Assembly (NCBI GenBank): GCA_002082245.2
Contig: NBTC02000002.1
Coordinates: forward strand, 3,968,001 to 4,032,000
Reading direction: 5' to 3'
DNA from: Yersinia enterocolitica
GTDB lineage: Bacteria; Pseudomonadota; Gammaproteobacteria; Enterobacterales; Enterobacteriaceae
DNA: 64,000 bases
Shown here: positions 18,572 through 29,320 of the stretch, in pieces
Numbering within the stretch: position 1 is the stretch's first letter
How the letters are laid out: each line of letters opens with the position of its first letter
Notes under the pieces: model-generated
Seen by the model: only the letters and a program-made list of their open reading frames with translations
Told to the model about the DNA's origin: nothing
Database searches by the model: none
Position numbers and translations under genes: made by a program

Positions 18572-19774
18572 ATGAGCCAACTCTTACTGGGAACGCAAAG
18601 CCTTGAGCTTGAGCGTTTTCCACCACAAGAAAATTCCAATACCCTACAGGCGTGGGAAGCAGCAGATGAATATCTGCTACAAAACATTGACTTAAGCCAA
18701 ATTGATGGCCGCCCGGTGCTGGTATTTAATGATCAGTTTGGAACGCTGGCCTGCGCTTTACATGCTTATCGTCCATTCAGTGTCAGTGACTCTTATATGA
18801 GCCAGTTGGCGACGACGCATAACGTGCAGTTAAATCAGTTAGATGAAAATGCCGTTACCCTATTAAGCAGTATTGATGCGTTACCCGCCGCTCCTAAGCT
18901 GGTGGTGATTAAGATCCCTAAAGCTTTGGCGCTGTTGGAGCAGCAATTACGCGCATTGCGCCTGGTCGTAGCCCCAGATACGGTGATTATTGCTGGGGCG
19001 AAATCCCGCGATGTGCATAATTCAACTTTGCAATTGTTCGAAAAAATTCTTGGCCCGACCAAAACCACGCTGGCGTGGAAGAAATCCCGCCTGATTCACT
19101 GCGAAGTGGCAGATATTCCACTGGCAGATATTCCACTGGCAGATGCGCCGGAAACCACCGATTGGCCGCTGGCGAATACCGAATATGTCATCCATAACCA
19201 TGCTAACGTTTTCTCTCGCAATAATTTGGATATCGGTGCGCGCTTCTTTATGGAGATCCTGCCGTATGATGTGGCGGGCAAAATCGCGGATCTGGGTTGT
19301 GGTAATGGTGTCGTCGGTTTAATTGCATTGGAACAAAATCCATTGGCAGAAATGCTGTTTGTCGATGAGTCCTATATGGCCGTTGCATCCAGTGAGCTGA
19401 ATATCACCTATAACCGCCCACAAGACTTACCACGCTGTGAATTCATGGTAAGCCATGGTTTGGCCGGTGTTGAGCGTGAGAGCCTGCAACTGGTGCTATG
19501 TAACCCTCCGTTCCACCAACAGCATGCGGTCAGTGACCATGTGGCCTGGCAGATGTTCTGTGATGCTAAACGTTGTCTGAAGGTGGGGGGGGAACTGATG
19601 ATTGTGGGTAATCGCCATCTGGACTATTTCCACAAACTTAAACGTTTGTTCGGTAACTGCGAAACATTAGATTCAAACCAGAAATTTATGGTGCTGAAAG
19701 CAGTGAAAACGGCATCATCCCGTTCCGAGGGTGGTGGTAGCGGCAGTCTTGATATGTCGTATAGCGATTTCTAA
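18572..19774 (+). CDS. rlmG: RlmG, 23S rRNA (guanine-1835-N2) methyltransferase
   Basis: This 400-residue protein is similar to E. coli RlmG (378 aa). It has an N-terminal pseudo-methyltransferase domain and a C-terminal SAM-dependent domain with [16 protein letters not shown] (motif I, near residue 235) and the N-methylase NPPF motif (near 312). It methylates G1835 of 23S rRNA using SAM. The ATG at 18572 is favoured by CAGGAG; a GTG precedes it. Two oddities are a short tandem repeat around residue 180 and a C-terminal Ser/Gly-rich tail beyond the E. coli length. An ERIC element starts immediately after the stop codon. Confidence 0.92.
   Translation: MSQLLLGTQSLELERFPPQENSNTLQAWEAADEYLLQNIDLSQIDGRPVLVFNDQFGTLACALHAYRPFSVSDSYMSQLATTHNVQLNQLDENAVTLLSSIDALPAAPKLVVIKIPKALALLEQQLRALRLVVAPDTVIIAGAKSRDVHNSTLQLFEKILGPTKTTLAWKKSRLIHCEVADIPLADIPLADAPETTDWPLANTEYVIHNHANVFSRNNLDIGARFFMEILPYDVAGKIADLGCGNGVVGLIALEQNPLAEMLFVDESYMAVASSELNITYNRPQDLPRCEFMVSHGLAGVERESLQLVLCNPPFHQQHAVSDHVAWQMFCDAKRCLKVGGELMIVGNRHLDYFHKLKRLFGNCETLDSNQKFMVLKAVKTASSRSEGGGSGSLDMSYSDF
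19108..19144 (+). repeat. 15-bp tandem repeat inside rlmG
   Basis: GGCAGATATTCCACT occurs twice in direct succession, followed by a partial third copy. It adds one in-frame DIPLA repeat in the linker between the two methyltransferase-fold domains. Confidence 0.85.
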
Positions 19775-19899
19775 ATACCCTTCGTACTTGAAGCCGCAGG
19801 GGTGTTAGCTATGTTCACTCACTCGAATCACTTACTTATGTAAGCTCATCGGGGTTTGTTCACTTGCTGCCTACCTGCGACTCCACTTACTTTGGGTAT
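19775..19899. repeat. ERIC element abutting the rlmG stop codon
   Basis: This is a complete 125-bp ERIC: ATACCCTTCGTACTTGAAG start, core AATCACTTACTTATGTAAGC, and end TTACTTTGGGTAT. It begins at the base after the rlmG TAA. A second copy of the left arm (CTTGAAGCCGCAGGG) follows at about 19906. Confidence 0.9.
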
Positions 19900-19954
19900 T
19901 CCCTGCTTGAAGCCGCAGGGGGGTCATGCCACCCCCTGTTTTGCTTATTCCTGC

Positions 19955-22280
<2,326 letters not shown>

Positions 22281-22643
22281 TCAGTCACCAAAAACCCGCA
22301 AACGATGACCATCAGGATCTAAAGCCACAAAGGTATAGCCGAAATCCATCTGTAATGGTTGTTGCAAAATAGGTAAGCCGCGTTGTTGCCAGTCATTATA
22401 TAACGATTGCACCGCCGCTTTATCGGCCAGAGCAAAAGCCACTTCACCGCCACCGCCCGTGGCTGTCGCCGCCGGTTCAACCGTATGTTTTGACCATAAG
22501 CCCAGCATTACCCCTGAATCCAGTGCAAACATGGCAAAGGTTGGGTGAAGTTCTACCGGTGCCTTTGCCAGCAAGTCACCATAAAACGTCGCGCTGTTGG
22601 CCGGGCTATCAACATAAAGAATAATGAAATTCGGATCTGCCAT
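22281..22643 (-). CDS. VOC (glyoxalase/bleomycin resistance) family protein
   Basis: This 120-residue single-domain protein begins MADPNFIILYVDSPANSATFY and contains the typical VOC second half (DFGYTFVALDPDGHRLRVFG). Such proteins act as metal-dependent lyases or dioxygenases or bind small hydrophobic toxins; the substrate cannot be deduced. The start at 22643 is used because the longer frame (to 22742) reads through an ERIC remnant. The WYL-type regulator gene lies upstream on the same strand; this pairing is often seen in proteobacteria and suggests regulation by it. Confidence 0.8.
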   Translation of the reverse strand: MADPNFIILYVDSPANSATFYGDLLAKAPVELHPTFAMFALDSGVMLGLWSKHTVEPAATATGGGGEVAFALADKAAVQSLYNDWQQRGLPILQQPLQMDFGYTFVALDPDGHRLRVFGD

Positions 22644-22656
22644 GGTTTTTCCCCTT

Positions 22657-22734
22657 ATCCCTTTGGTACTTGAAATTGCAGCGCCCAAATCGGTGCTCGA
22701 CCGGCCTACCTGAAATTCCAAATACTTTAGGTAT
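22657..22734. repeat. ERIC remnant lacking the core
   Basis: The 78-bp segment has left arm ATCCCTTTGGTACTTGAAAT and right arm CCAAATACTTTAGGTAT. The central palindrome is deleted. It lies in the leader of the VOC gene. Confidence 0.55.
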
Positions 22735-22852
22735 CTAATCAAATGGATAGTTTTTTTGTTAACCGAATATCGCTTAACTGGGTTCTATCCTAGCGGGGCA
22801 TACTGACAGTTTCTGTCAGTAGTGATTATTGATTTGTAGTGACAATAAAAAA

Positions 22853-23569
22853 CTACGGTTTTGGTGGTGTCGACAGCAGCGACTGATCATCGATGCCTTC
22901 CGCTTCCCGCCACTGTTTTAGCAACAGCTGTCGGCGCTGAGGATAGCGTTGATCCGTAAGAGAAATAGCGCTTATTCGATCCGCGCGAAAGTTACGGATG
23001 GTTTGGCGTAGCTCACACCAGGCCACCACTACGCGCACCTGTTCAAAAAAACCGATAGCAAAAGGCCAGATGCGGCGACATGAGTTAGCCCCTTTCAGGT
23101 CTTGATAGGTAATATCCACTTTGCGCTCGGCACGGATTGCGCGGCGCAATACCGGTAGCGCCAGTTCACAGTCAGGCATATGGCCGACAGGGCCGATGAG
23201 CAGTGTCGAGGCATCTAATTCGTCACGTAAATCTGTAGGTAAAACCGCTGCGATTTTCGCCAAAGCATTACGGGCAGCGGCACTCAGATGGGTATCTCCA
23301 CGATGGCTGACCCAGCGCGACCCTAATACCAGTGCTTCTATCTCTTCTTCGGAGAACATCAAGGGCGGCAGCATAAAACCTGGGCGCAGCACATAGCCCA
23401 GACCGGGTTCGCCTGCAATATCAGCGCCTTGCTGTTGTAGGGTGGCAATATCGCGATAAAGTGTCCGCACACTGATAGCCAGTTCCTCCGCCAACGCAGC
23501 ACCTGTTACGGGATAGCGATGGCGGCGTAGCACTTGAATCAGGTCAAGCAGACGCTGGCTGCGGGACAT
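22853..23569 (-). CDS. YafY-type transcriptional regulator (HTH + WYL domain)
   Basis: This 238-residue protein has an N-terminal HTH of the HTH_11 type (SQRLLDLIQVLRRHRYPVTG; recognition region SVRTLYRDIATLQQQG, residues about 32-47) and a C-terminal WYL-like ligand-sensing domain (about 140-215). The DNA-binding half is very close to many YafY-like regulators. It probably controls the downstream VOC gene, possibly in response to a small toxic ligand; this is inferred from the neighbourhood only. Confidence 0.85.
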   Translation of the reverse strand: MSRSQRLLDLIQVLRRHRYPVTGAALAEELAISVRTLYRDIATLQQQGADIAGEPGLGYVLRPGFMLPPLMFSEEEIEALVLGSRWVSHRGDTHLSAAARNALAKIAAVLPTDLRDELDASTLLIGPVGHMPDCELALPVLRRAIRAERKVDITYQDLKGANSCRRIWPFAIGFFEQVRVVVAWCELRQTIRNFRADRISAISLTDQRYPQRRQLLLKQWREAEGIDDQSLLSTPPKP

Positions 23570-23642
23570 AATAGCTCTCGTCGGAGTATAAAAGCTGACT
23601 ATAGCACCTTCAGTCAGGCCATTTTACTGGGTGGCAGCAAAA

Positions 23643-24536
23643 CTAGGGAGCCATTGAGAATTTCCTCTGTAGCAAGCCGATAAGCCGCCTACCGTAGAGG
23701 CCGATAATCAGCCCACTGATAATCAGTATCATCGCGACAATTTTCGCGGCGGGAATGCTTTCACTAAAAATCATCACGGAACCTAGCAGGCCAAAAATCG
23801 GGACTAGCAGCGATAATGGCGCGACAACGGAAACCGGGTATTTGGTCAGTAATGAATTCCAAATCCAATAGGCAAACAGCGTATTGGGATAGACCTGAAA
23901 TAGAATAGAGAACAGCGTGGTTACATCGAACTGGGTGGCTAACTCAGTAAAACCGCTGGAGCCATTAAATAAATAGCTCAGTAGAAATAGTGGGATAGGG
24001 GAAAATAGGCTCGACCAAACTAGAAAGGCAAAAACCTGTTTGGTATTGGCTTTTTTAATTATAATACTCACCAGCCCCCATACCACTGCACCGCACAATA
24101 CCAATATCAGGCCAGTAGGCGTGACAGAACCATCACTGATGAAAATAATACTGATAAGCCCTAAGAGCGCAACGGCGATACCAATACATTGATATCTTGA
24201 GAGTTTTTCGCGAAACAGCAATGCGCCAAGGATCATGGTGAAGAACGTGCCGAATTGCAGCACTAACGAAGCGATTCCCGCTGAGACACCCGCTTTAATA
24301 CCCAGATTGACGATACCCCATAAACCGATACCAAACAGTAGGCCGTAACCTATTATGTATCGCCATGAAGTATCAGGCTTTTTGATAAAAAGGACTGCGG
24401 GTAGGGCGCAGAGCGTGAAGCGAATCCCGGCTAAAATAAGCGGGTCTGCGGCAATCAGGCCAAGTTTTATTACCGAAAAATTAGCCCCCCAAATTGCGGT
24501 AATGCATAGAGCAATTAAAAAATCAGTTAGTTTCAC
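23643..24536 (-). CDS. EamA-family (DMT) transporter
   Basis: This 297-residue protein has ten hydrophobic helices in two EamA repeats (AIWGANFSVIKLGL near residue 15 and VVWGLVSIIIKKAN near 148), typical of drug/metabolite exporters related to E. coli EamA (YdeD), which exports cysteine pathway metabolites. The substrate here is unknown. The start codon is GTG at 24536. It is separated by about 70 bp from the YafY-type regulator gene downstream and reads in the same direction. Confidence 0.85.
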   Translation of the reverse strand: MKLTDFLIALCITAIWGANFSVIKLGLIAADPLILAGIRFTLCALPAVLFIKKPDTSWRYIIGYGLLFGIGLWGIVNLGIKAGVSAGIASLVLQFGTFFTMILGALLFREKLSRYQCIGIAVALLGLISIIFISDGSVTPTGLILVLCGAVVWGLVSIIIKKANTKQVFAFLVWSSLFSPIPLFLLSYLFNGSSGFTELATQFDVTTLFSILFQVYPNTLFAYWIWNSLLTKYPVSVVAPLSLLVPIFGLLGSVMIFSESIPAAKIVAMILIISGLIIGLYGRRLIGLLQRKFSMAP

Positions 24537-24642
24537 GCAGCCTACCTAGGGTGAGAGAATTAGTCGGTTGTTGTTATTTCACAGTGGCAGTTCACAAACT
24601 GAGTAGTGATAATCAGTAGCGAACATGAGAATATTTCCAGGA

Positions 24643-24671
24643 CAGCGGTATCGCAATTCAGGATACCGCTG
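24643..24671 (-). terminator. Stem-loop downstream of hdeD
   Basis: Perfect 10-bp stem CAGCGGTATC/GATACCGCTG with a 9-nt loop, 15 bp after the hdeD stop. There is no strong T tract, so termination is possible but not certain. Confidence 0.4.
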
Positions 24672-24685
24672 CGAATAATGTGTTA

Positions 24686-25255
24686 TTAATTCTGTTTATA
24701 TAAACCAGCGACCATAAAGCAGCTAAATGAACTAAATAGCATCTCAATCCCGACCAGAGTCGTAACCATGGTGATCGACATCAGTGGGCCAGCACTCACC
24801 AATAGATAGGTAATAATCAGATCCAAGACGCCGAGCAAGATTTGTAGCCATGCCCCCGGCATTCCCCATGTTCTAAAACCGGTTATCAACCGCATCACTC
24901 CACCAAAGGCAAACAGCACCGCCAGCACCACTGCCAGACTTATCATCCCTATTGCTGGATTGGTAATAAATACATAACCCATCACAATATATGCGATGCC
25001 GAGTAAAATACCGGTCACCATTGGCCAAAGATTATGGGAACGGTTGGTTACCATACCCACGATCATTGCAATCCCACTGAGTAGCAGTAGGGCACCAATA
25101 ATTTTGCTGAGAACAACGCTGGAGGCCAGTGGGTTAATAAGGCAAAAGATCCCGCCCAGTAATAGCAGGATTGCGATGACCCGCATGATAATCCGTTGTT
25201 TTTTTAAGGTACTTTCATCAAGGCTCATAAGGTATTTCCGATCTATATTCAGCAT
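24686..25255 (-). CDS. hdeD: HdeD-family inner membrane acid-resistance protein
   Basis: This 189-residue protein resembles E. coli HdeD (190 aa): six hydrophobic segments, charged N terminus with KKQRIIMRVIAILLLLGGI, central NRSHNLWPMVTGILLGIAYI and WLQILLGVLDLIITYLLV. HdeD contributes to acid resistance at high cell density in E. coli. The hdeA and hdeB chaperone genes that sit beside it in E. coli are not present here. The start has AGGAGT upstream. Confidence 0.85.
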   Translation of the reverse strand: MLNIDRKYLMSLDESTLKKQRIIMRVIAILLLLGGIFCLINPLASSVVLSKIIGALLLLSGIAMIVGMVTNRSHNLWPMVTGILLGIAYIVMGYVFITNPAIGMISLAVVLAVLFAFGGVMRLITGFRTWGMPGAWLQILLGVLDLIITYLLVSAGPLMSITMVTTLVGIEMLFSSFSCFMVAGLYKQN

Positions 25256-25354
25256 GACGATGACTCCTGTATAGTCTGAACTAGGTTATCGATAACTATC
25301 ATGAGTATAGGTCGAACAATAGATGTATAAATAAAATCAATGATATTCAACTAA

Positions 25355-26584
25355 TTATACTGTGGAATATTTCCTGTACGCCAGATGTGCAAATAGCATT
25401 GCAGTGGCACTTATCATCCCCCCCAGAATACAAACACCTGACCATCCCGCATTCGCATATACCATCGTTGCACTGATAGCTCCGATGGCGCTACCGATGG
25501 AATAGAACAACATATAGCCAGCAACCAGGCGGCTTTGGGCATCAGGACGTAGCGCCAATATGATGGTCTGATTGGTTACATGCACCGCCTGAACGGCAAA
25601 ATCTAATATCACGACACCGATAACCAGCCACCAGAGTGAATGAGGCAAAAAAGCGATCGGCAGCCAGGAGAGCAGTAGTAACGCCAAGGCGACTTGCGTT
25701 GTTTTCACTCCCAACCCTCGATCTGCCAACTGCCCCGCATGAGCGGCGGCGAATGCGCCAGCGATACCTGCCAGCCCAAATAAACCTACCTGACTAGGCG
25801 ATAATACGTATGGCGGGCTGCTGAGTGGTAACACCATTGCGGTCCACAGCACACTAAAAGCCATAAATATCAGTAAGGCCAGAGTAGACCGTACACGCAA
25901 CTCGCGCTCACGGGTAAATAACCCCCACAGCGACAGCAGTAGCTGCCGATATGACGATACAGCCGGTTTGGCAACGGGTGGGATAATGCGATAAAGCATA
26001 ATAACCATCAATAGCATCACTGCTGCGGAGCAAAAATAGACGGAACGCCAACCGGCAAAGTCGGCCATCGTACCTGAGATAAAGCGCGCGAGTAGAATCC
26101 CCAACACGATACCGCTGGTGATTTTACCCACTATTTTGCCTCTTTGTTGCTCTGGAGCCAGTGCCGCAGCAAAAGCCACAATCACCTGTACCACGACAGC
26201 CATCAGGCCGATAATCAGCATCGCCACCAAAAGTAGTGAAAAAGTGGGGGCAAGGCTAACCGAAATCAATGCCACAGCAGATAACAATAACTGCCCGATA
26301 ATTAATTTTCGGCGATCCCACAGATCACCCAAAGGCACAATGAATATCAGCCCCAAGGCATACCCTGCCTGCGTCAGAGTAACCACCAGACCGATCGCCG
26401 ACGGACTAACGTTAAGATCCGTTGCCATTGTATCGAGTAGGGGCTGAGCAAAATAGACATTGGCGACCGCCATGGCGGATACCATCGCCAAGAGTGGCAC
26501 CACTATTGATGTGAGGTGTGGTGCCAGAGCTGTTTGTGGTAATCGCCGGGTGCGACTCTTTGCTGATTCTTTTCTGATGGACAT
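25355..26584 (-). CDS. Major facilitator superfamily transporter
   Basis: This 409-residue MFS protein has twelve hydrophobic helices. The first helix (ANVYFAQPLLDTMATDL) and loop 2-3 motif (PLGDLWDRRKLIIGQLL) match the YgaY/YnfM-like exporter group. The N terminus carries about 20 basic residues. It is divergent from the HxlR-type regulator gene across about 110 bp, an arrangement in which the regulator commonly controls the transporter. Drug or metabolite export is likely; the substrate is unknown. Confidence 0.85.
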   Translation of the reverse strand: MSIRKESAKSRTRRLPQTALAPHLTSIVVPLLAMVSAMAVANVYFAQPLLDTMATDLNVSPSAIGLVVTLTQAGYALGLIFIVPLGDLWDRRKLIIGQLLLSAVALISVSLAPTFSLLLVAMLIIGLMAVVVQVIVAFAAALAPEQQRGKIVGKITSGIVLGILLARFISGTMADFAGWRSVYFCSAAVMLLMVIMLYRIIPPVAKPAVSSYRQLLLSLWGLFTRERELRVRSTLALLIFMAFSVLWTAMVLPLSSPPYVLSPSQVGLFGLAGIAGAFAAAHAGQLADRGLGVKTTQVALALLLLSWLPIAFLPHSLWWLVIGVVILDFAVQAVHVTNQTIILALRPDAQSRLVAGYMLFYSIGSAIGAISATMVYANAGWSGVCILGGMISATAMLFAHLAYRKYSTV

Positions 26585-26694
26585 AAAAATACCTGATGCC
26601 TTTCTGGTTTTTATTTGAAACCACTTAATTGATTTTTAACAGAGGTGGTTTTAATATGCAACCAGTTTATCCAGCAAATGATCGGAGTAAAAGA

Positions 26695-27153
26695 ATGACT
26701 AAAACGAGTGAAGGCCAGATAGGGGCAGAAGAATGCCCGGTTGCCAGAGCGCTTAAGGTTTTGGGGGATCGCTGGTCACTCATGATAATTCGTGATGCTT
26801 TTGATGGGATCCGCCGTTTTGGTGAATTTCGGAATAACCTTGGCTTGGCAAAAAATATCTTGGCGGGTCGCCTGCGTGAGTTGGTTGAACACGGCATTCT
26901 GATGATAGTCCCGGCCTCTGATGGCAGTGCTTACCATGAATATGTGTTGACGGATAAAGGCCGCCAATTATTCCCTATTGTGGTCAGCTTGCGCCAATGG
27001 GGCGAAGATCACTTGTTTGCTGTTGGCGAAAAGCACTCTATTTTAGTTGATAATCAGAGTGGGCATCCCATCAGTAAGCTGACAGTATCCTCACAAAAAG
27101 GTAAGGTATTGGATGCCAGCGAATGCCATCGGGGAAAAGTGATTAAGCGGTAA
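26695..27153 (+). CDS. HxlR-family transcriptional regulator
   Basis: This 152-residue protein has the HxlR signature (CPVARALKVLGDRWSLMIIR at residues about 14-33, then FGEFRNNLGLAKNILAGRL and YVLTDKGRQL). Winged-helix proteins of this family respond to aldehydes, quinones or oxidants. Two starts are plausible: 26695 (CGGAG 8 nt upstream, used here) and 26656 (AGAGGTGG upstream, 13 residues longer). Divergent transcription from the MFS gene suggests that it regulates that exporter, and it may also affect the following gene. Confidence 0.88.
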   Translation: MTKTSEGQIGAEECPVARALKVLGDRWSLMIIRDAFDGIRRFGEFRNNLGLAKNILAGRLRELVEHGILMIVPASDGSAYHEYVLTDKGRQLFPIVVSLRQWGEDHLFAVGEKHSILVDNQSGHPISKLTVSSQKGKVLDASECHRGKVIKR

Positions 27154-27212
27154 GGAAGGTATCTGCGGCGGGAAACATAATCTCAATGGATATTAATGAC
27201 AGGAAAGGCAAA

Positions 27213-27545
27213 ATGGATTCTCGGATACTGGAAATACTGCAATACACATTGAAGCCAGGTAGTGGTGTGGAATTCCACCGAATTATGCAAGAGATCAGCA
27301 TTCCCTTGCACGCCAGGGAGGGGATGGACGTCGTCGCTTATGGTCAATCGCTGCACGACCCAGATGCTTATTACCTGATGCGTGCCTTTGACAGTCAAGA
27401 GGCATTAGTGAATGCTGAGGCACGTTTTTACAGCAGTGACGGCTGGCTTGCTGGCCCGCGGGTGGCAATTGTTGAACGTATTGAAAATAGTCTCAAATCC
27501 GTAATATCGATGCCAACTGCCGCCATTGATGCTTTAAGAACGTAA
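27213..27545 (+). CDS. NIPSNAP-like or dimeric alpha-beta barrel protein
   Basis: This 110-residue protein begins MDSRILEILQYTLKPGSGVE after an AGGAAAGG site. The pattern of strands and helices (YTLKPGSGVEFHRIMQE...YYLMRAFDSQEALVNAE...) suggests a ferredoxin-like alpha-beta barrel of the NIPSNAP/ABM type, but I do not recognise a characterised member. It lies 60 bp after the HxlR regulator gene on the same strand and may be co-transcribed. The function is unknown. Confidence 0.7.
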   Translation: MDSRILEILQYTLKPGSGVEFHRIMQEISIPLHAREGMDVVAYGQSLHDPDAYYLMRAFDSQEALVNAEARFYSSDGWLAGPRVAIVERIENSLKSVISMPTAAIDALRT

Positions 27546-27573
27546 TTGGTCAATTCATAGCATTCTTATACTG

Positions 27574-27599
27574 AATACGTTATCAACTGATAACGTATT
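27574..27599. terminator. Bidirectional terminator between convergent genes
   Basis: The 11-bp stem AATACGTTATC/GATAACGTATT has a 4-nt loop. It sits exactly between the stop codons of the NIPSNAP-like and DinB genes. T-rich flanks are modest. Confidence 0.55.
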
Positions 27600-27618
27600 T
27601 AATTGCCTCTGGGATTGA

Positions 27619-28119
27619 TTATTGCTCTGCCTGATAAGTGTCGCGTAAGAAAAGGGTTAGCACATCTTTTGGTGGTGTCACCTCACATTCAGACAGCAGC
27701 CACCCCACCGCGCCTCGGTGATAAGCACCATGATGCTCAACATGGGAAAACATCTCTTTTCTACTCATTGCCCCTTTTCCCCCATCGACAAATTTGAAGT
27801 TAATCATTTCATCCAATTGTTGTTCAACCAGAGAGTGAAGATACTCGAGATAGCGATTATCACTGATAGCAAAGGCGTTATTCAGCACCTCTAGAGGCGG
27901 TGTTTCAACCGTATTCAGCGCAGTATAACGGTGGGGAACTCCCTGAATATTGGCGATAAATATTTGATCAACTACATAAATATGATTCATCAGGCGAATC
28001 ATAAGATGACGTTTATCTTTATAAGCCGCGGTATCAACATTGGCGATAGCGGAGAGGATCTCTTTATCAGCCCAGGCCTTGTATTGAAAAAGCATATCAA
28101 AGTGAGTAAGCACAGACAT
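27619..28119 (-). CDS. DinB/YfiT-family protein
   Basis: This 166-residue four-helix-bundle protein has the DinB pattern of metal-binding histidines: H46 in LMNHIYVVDQIF, then VEHHGAYHRGAVGWLL near residues 127-142. Family members bind divalent metals and often catalyse thiol transfer or are stress-induced; no specific function can be given. The protein lacks a signal peptide. It is convergent with the NIPSNAP-like gene. Confidence 0.8.
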   Translation of the reverse strand: MSVLTHFDMLFQYKAWADKEILSAIANVDTAAYKDKRHLMIRLMNHIYVVDQIFIANIQGVPHRYTALNTVETPPLEVLNNAFAISDNRYLEYLHSLVEQQLDEMINFKFVDGGKGAMSRKEMFSHVEHHGAYHRGAVGWLLSECEVTPPKDVLTLFLRDTYQAEQ

Positions 28120-28665
28120 TTTCAGATCTCAGCGGAGAGTTAGATGGCTATTTTATAGTACGAGAATTATTGTAGGTCGTTAAGTAGCGTTGAATTTTAG
28201 CCGACTAAAACATTTCATCAACGAAGGGACTGTCTATTGAATATTCGGCAAGAAAATAGCAATGACCTATATATCTTAAGATAATTAGGTAAAGCGAGAG
28301 GCTTGGGGGATGAGTAAATTGCTATAACCTGAATCGATGACATTATCGCCATTTCAAGGTGCTTTTCTCTTCTTCTACTAGAATATCCAGCCAATCCGCA
28401 TTGAACAATTTTCGTTTAAATTGGCTAGCCACTGAGACAGATAAAATCAGATAAAGTGTAATTGTATCCGTGAGATTCCATTCAACAGTCTCTATTCAAG
28501 ATTGTGCAGTTATGCTTCATTGAGTTGAGCAAATATAGCGCGGCGTCACTTTAATGTTTGTGTAACCAAGGATTTTATAATCAAATTGATGATTTATTAA
28601 TCTAAATCAATAAGGATTTCTACTGATAGTCAAATACTCTCCTTTTCACAAGGAAGTACAAAATA
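28120..28665. other. Gene-poor, AT-rich gap
   Basis: This gap of about 545 bp contains no full gene. On the minus strand, 28343-28495 is an open frame without a convincing start that ends FNADWLDILVEEEK...KWR; it could be the 3' end of a decayed gene. The section just before 28666 should hold the promoter of the small secreted protein. No ERIC element was found. Confidence 0.45.
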
Positions 28666-28965
28666 ATGTTTTTCCCTAAGAAATATTCAATATCAATTCT
28701 GGCATTAGCGTTTGTTTTATTCTCTTTCCCTACTTCCGCCAAAGTGACTAATTCATCTGATGACCATGTAAAACAGATGATTATCAACGAGTCTATAGAG
28801 TCGTACCCTGGCAACTGCCCATGTCCTTTTAACTCTGCCAGCAATGGAAGTAGTTGTGGAAAACGTAGCGCGTGGAGTCGGGCAGGTGGTTATTCCCCCA
28901 TTTGCTATAAAAAAGAAGTTACCAAGGAAATGGTTACTGAATGGCGTGAATCTAACAAAGCCTAA
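28666..28965 (+). CDS. Small secreted cysteine-containing protein
   Basis: This 99-residue protein has a signal peptide (ISILALAFVLFSFPTSA, cleavage near residue 25). The mature part carries four cysteines in the pattern CPCPFNSASNGSSCGKRSAW...ICYK and would be oxidised in the periplasm. Proteins with the same P-C-P-x2-NG-CG-RSA-SR-GG-x-C-Y pattern occur as short hypothetical proteins in many proteobacteria; I know of no function. A good AAGGAAG site precedes the start. It is isolated, beside a tRNA gene, and could belong to a small mobile insertion at ileX. Confidence 0.7.
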   Translation: MFFPKKYSISILALAFVLFSFPTSAKVTNSSDDHVKQMIINESIESYPGNCPCPFNSASNGSSCGKRSAWSRAGGYSPICYKKEVTKEMVTEWRESNKA

Positions 28966-29034
28966 GATATAAAATTTTTAGTACATGAATGGCAACCCAC
29001 CCTAGAAAATGCTGCGACACAGGTTACCAGATAC

Positions 29035-29060
29035 AAAAAAGCCAACTCGAAAGTTGGCTT
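29035..29060 (-). terminator. Terminator of the tRNA-Ile2 gene
   Basis: The 7-bp stem GCCAACT/AGTTGGC is followed by TTTTTT on the minus strand, 27 bp beyond the tRNA 3' end. Confidence 0.8.
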
Positions 29061-29086
29061 AATGTACTGATTTAACAGCTAAAATT

Positions 29087-29163
29087 TGGTGGCCCCTACT
29101 GGACTTGAACCAGTGACCAAGCGATTATGAGTCGCGTGCTCTAACCAACTGAGCTAAGGGGCC
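29087..29163 (-). tRNA. ileX: tRNA-Ile2 (CAU anticodon, lysidine-modified)
   Basis: The 77-nt cloverleaf reads GGCCCCTTAGCTCAG at the 5' end, anticodon stem-loop GCGACTCATAATCGC, T-loop GGTTCAAGTCC and an encoded CCA. The acceptor GGCCCCT pairs with AGGGGCC. It is almost identical to E. coli ileX, also beside rpoD. The CAU anticodon is converted by TilS to lysidine-AU to read AUA isoleucine codons, so software may mislabel it as tRNA-Met. Confidence 0.95.
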
Positions 29164-29177
29164 AGACTTGGGCGCTG

Positions 29178-29207
29178 ATTATACGGTAGTTTTTATACTG
29201 CGGTCTA
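29178..29207 (-). promoter_or_regulatory. Promoter of ileX
   Basis: On the minus strand a perfect TATAAT (29178-29183) lies about 15 bp before the tRNA 5' end. A weak -35 (TAGACC) lies 18 bp upstream of it. Confidence 0.5.
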
Positions 29208-29320
29208 GAGCTGATAAATCAGATGGCTGTTTTATGCACAAAATTAAGGTTTTTTACGCACATAGCAGGTAATTACGTGCGGATGCAGGCTTGAGAATCG
29301 GTGGTTTGGGACCAAAAAGA

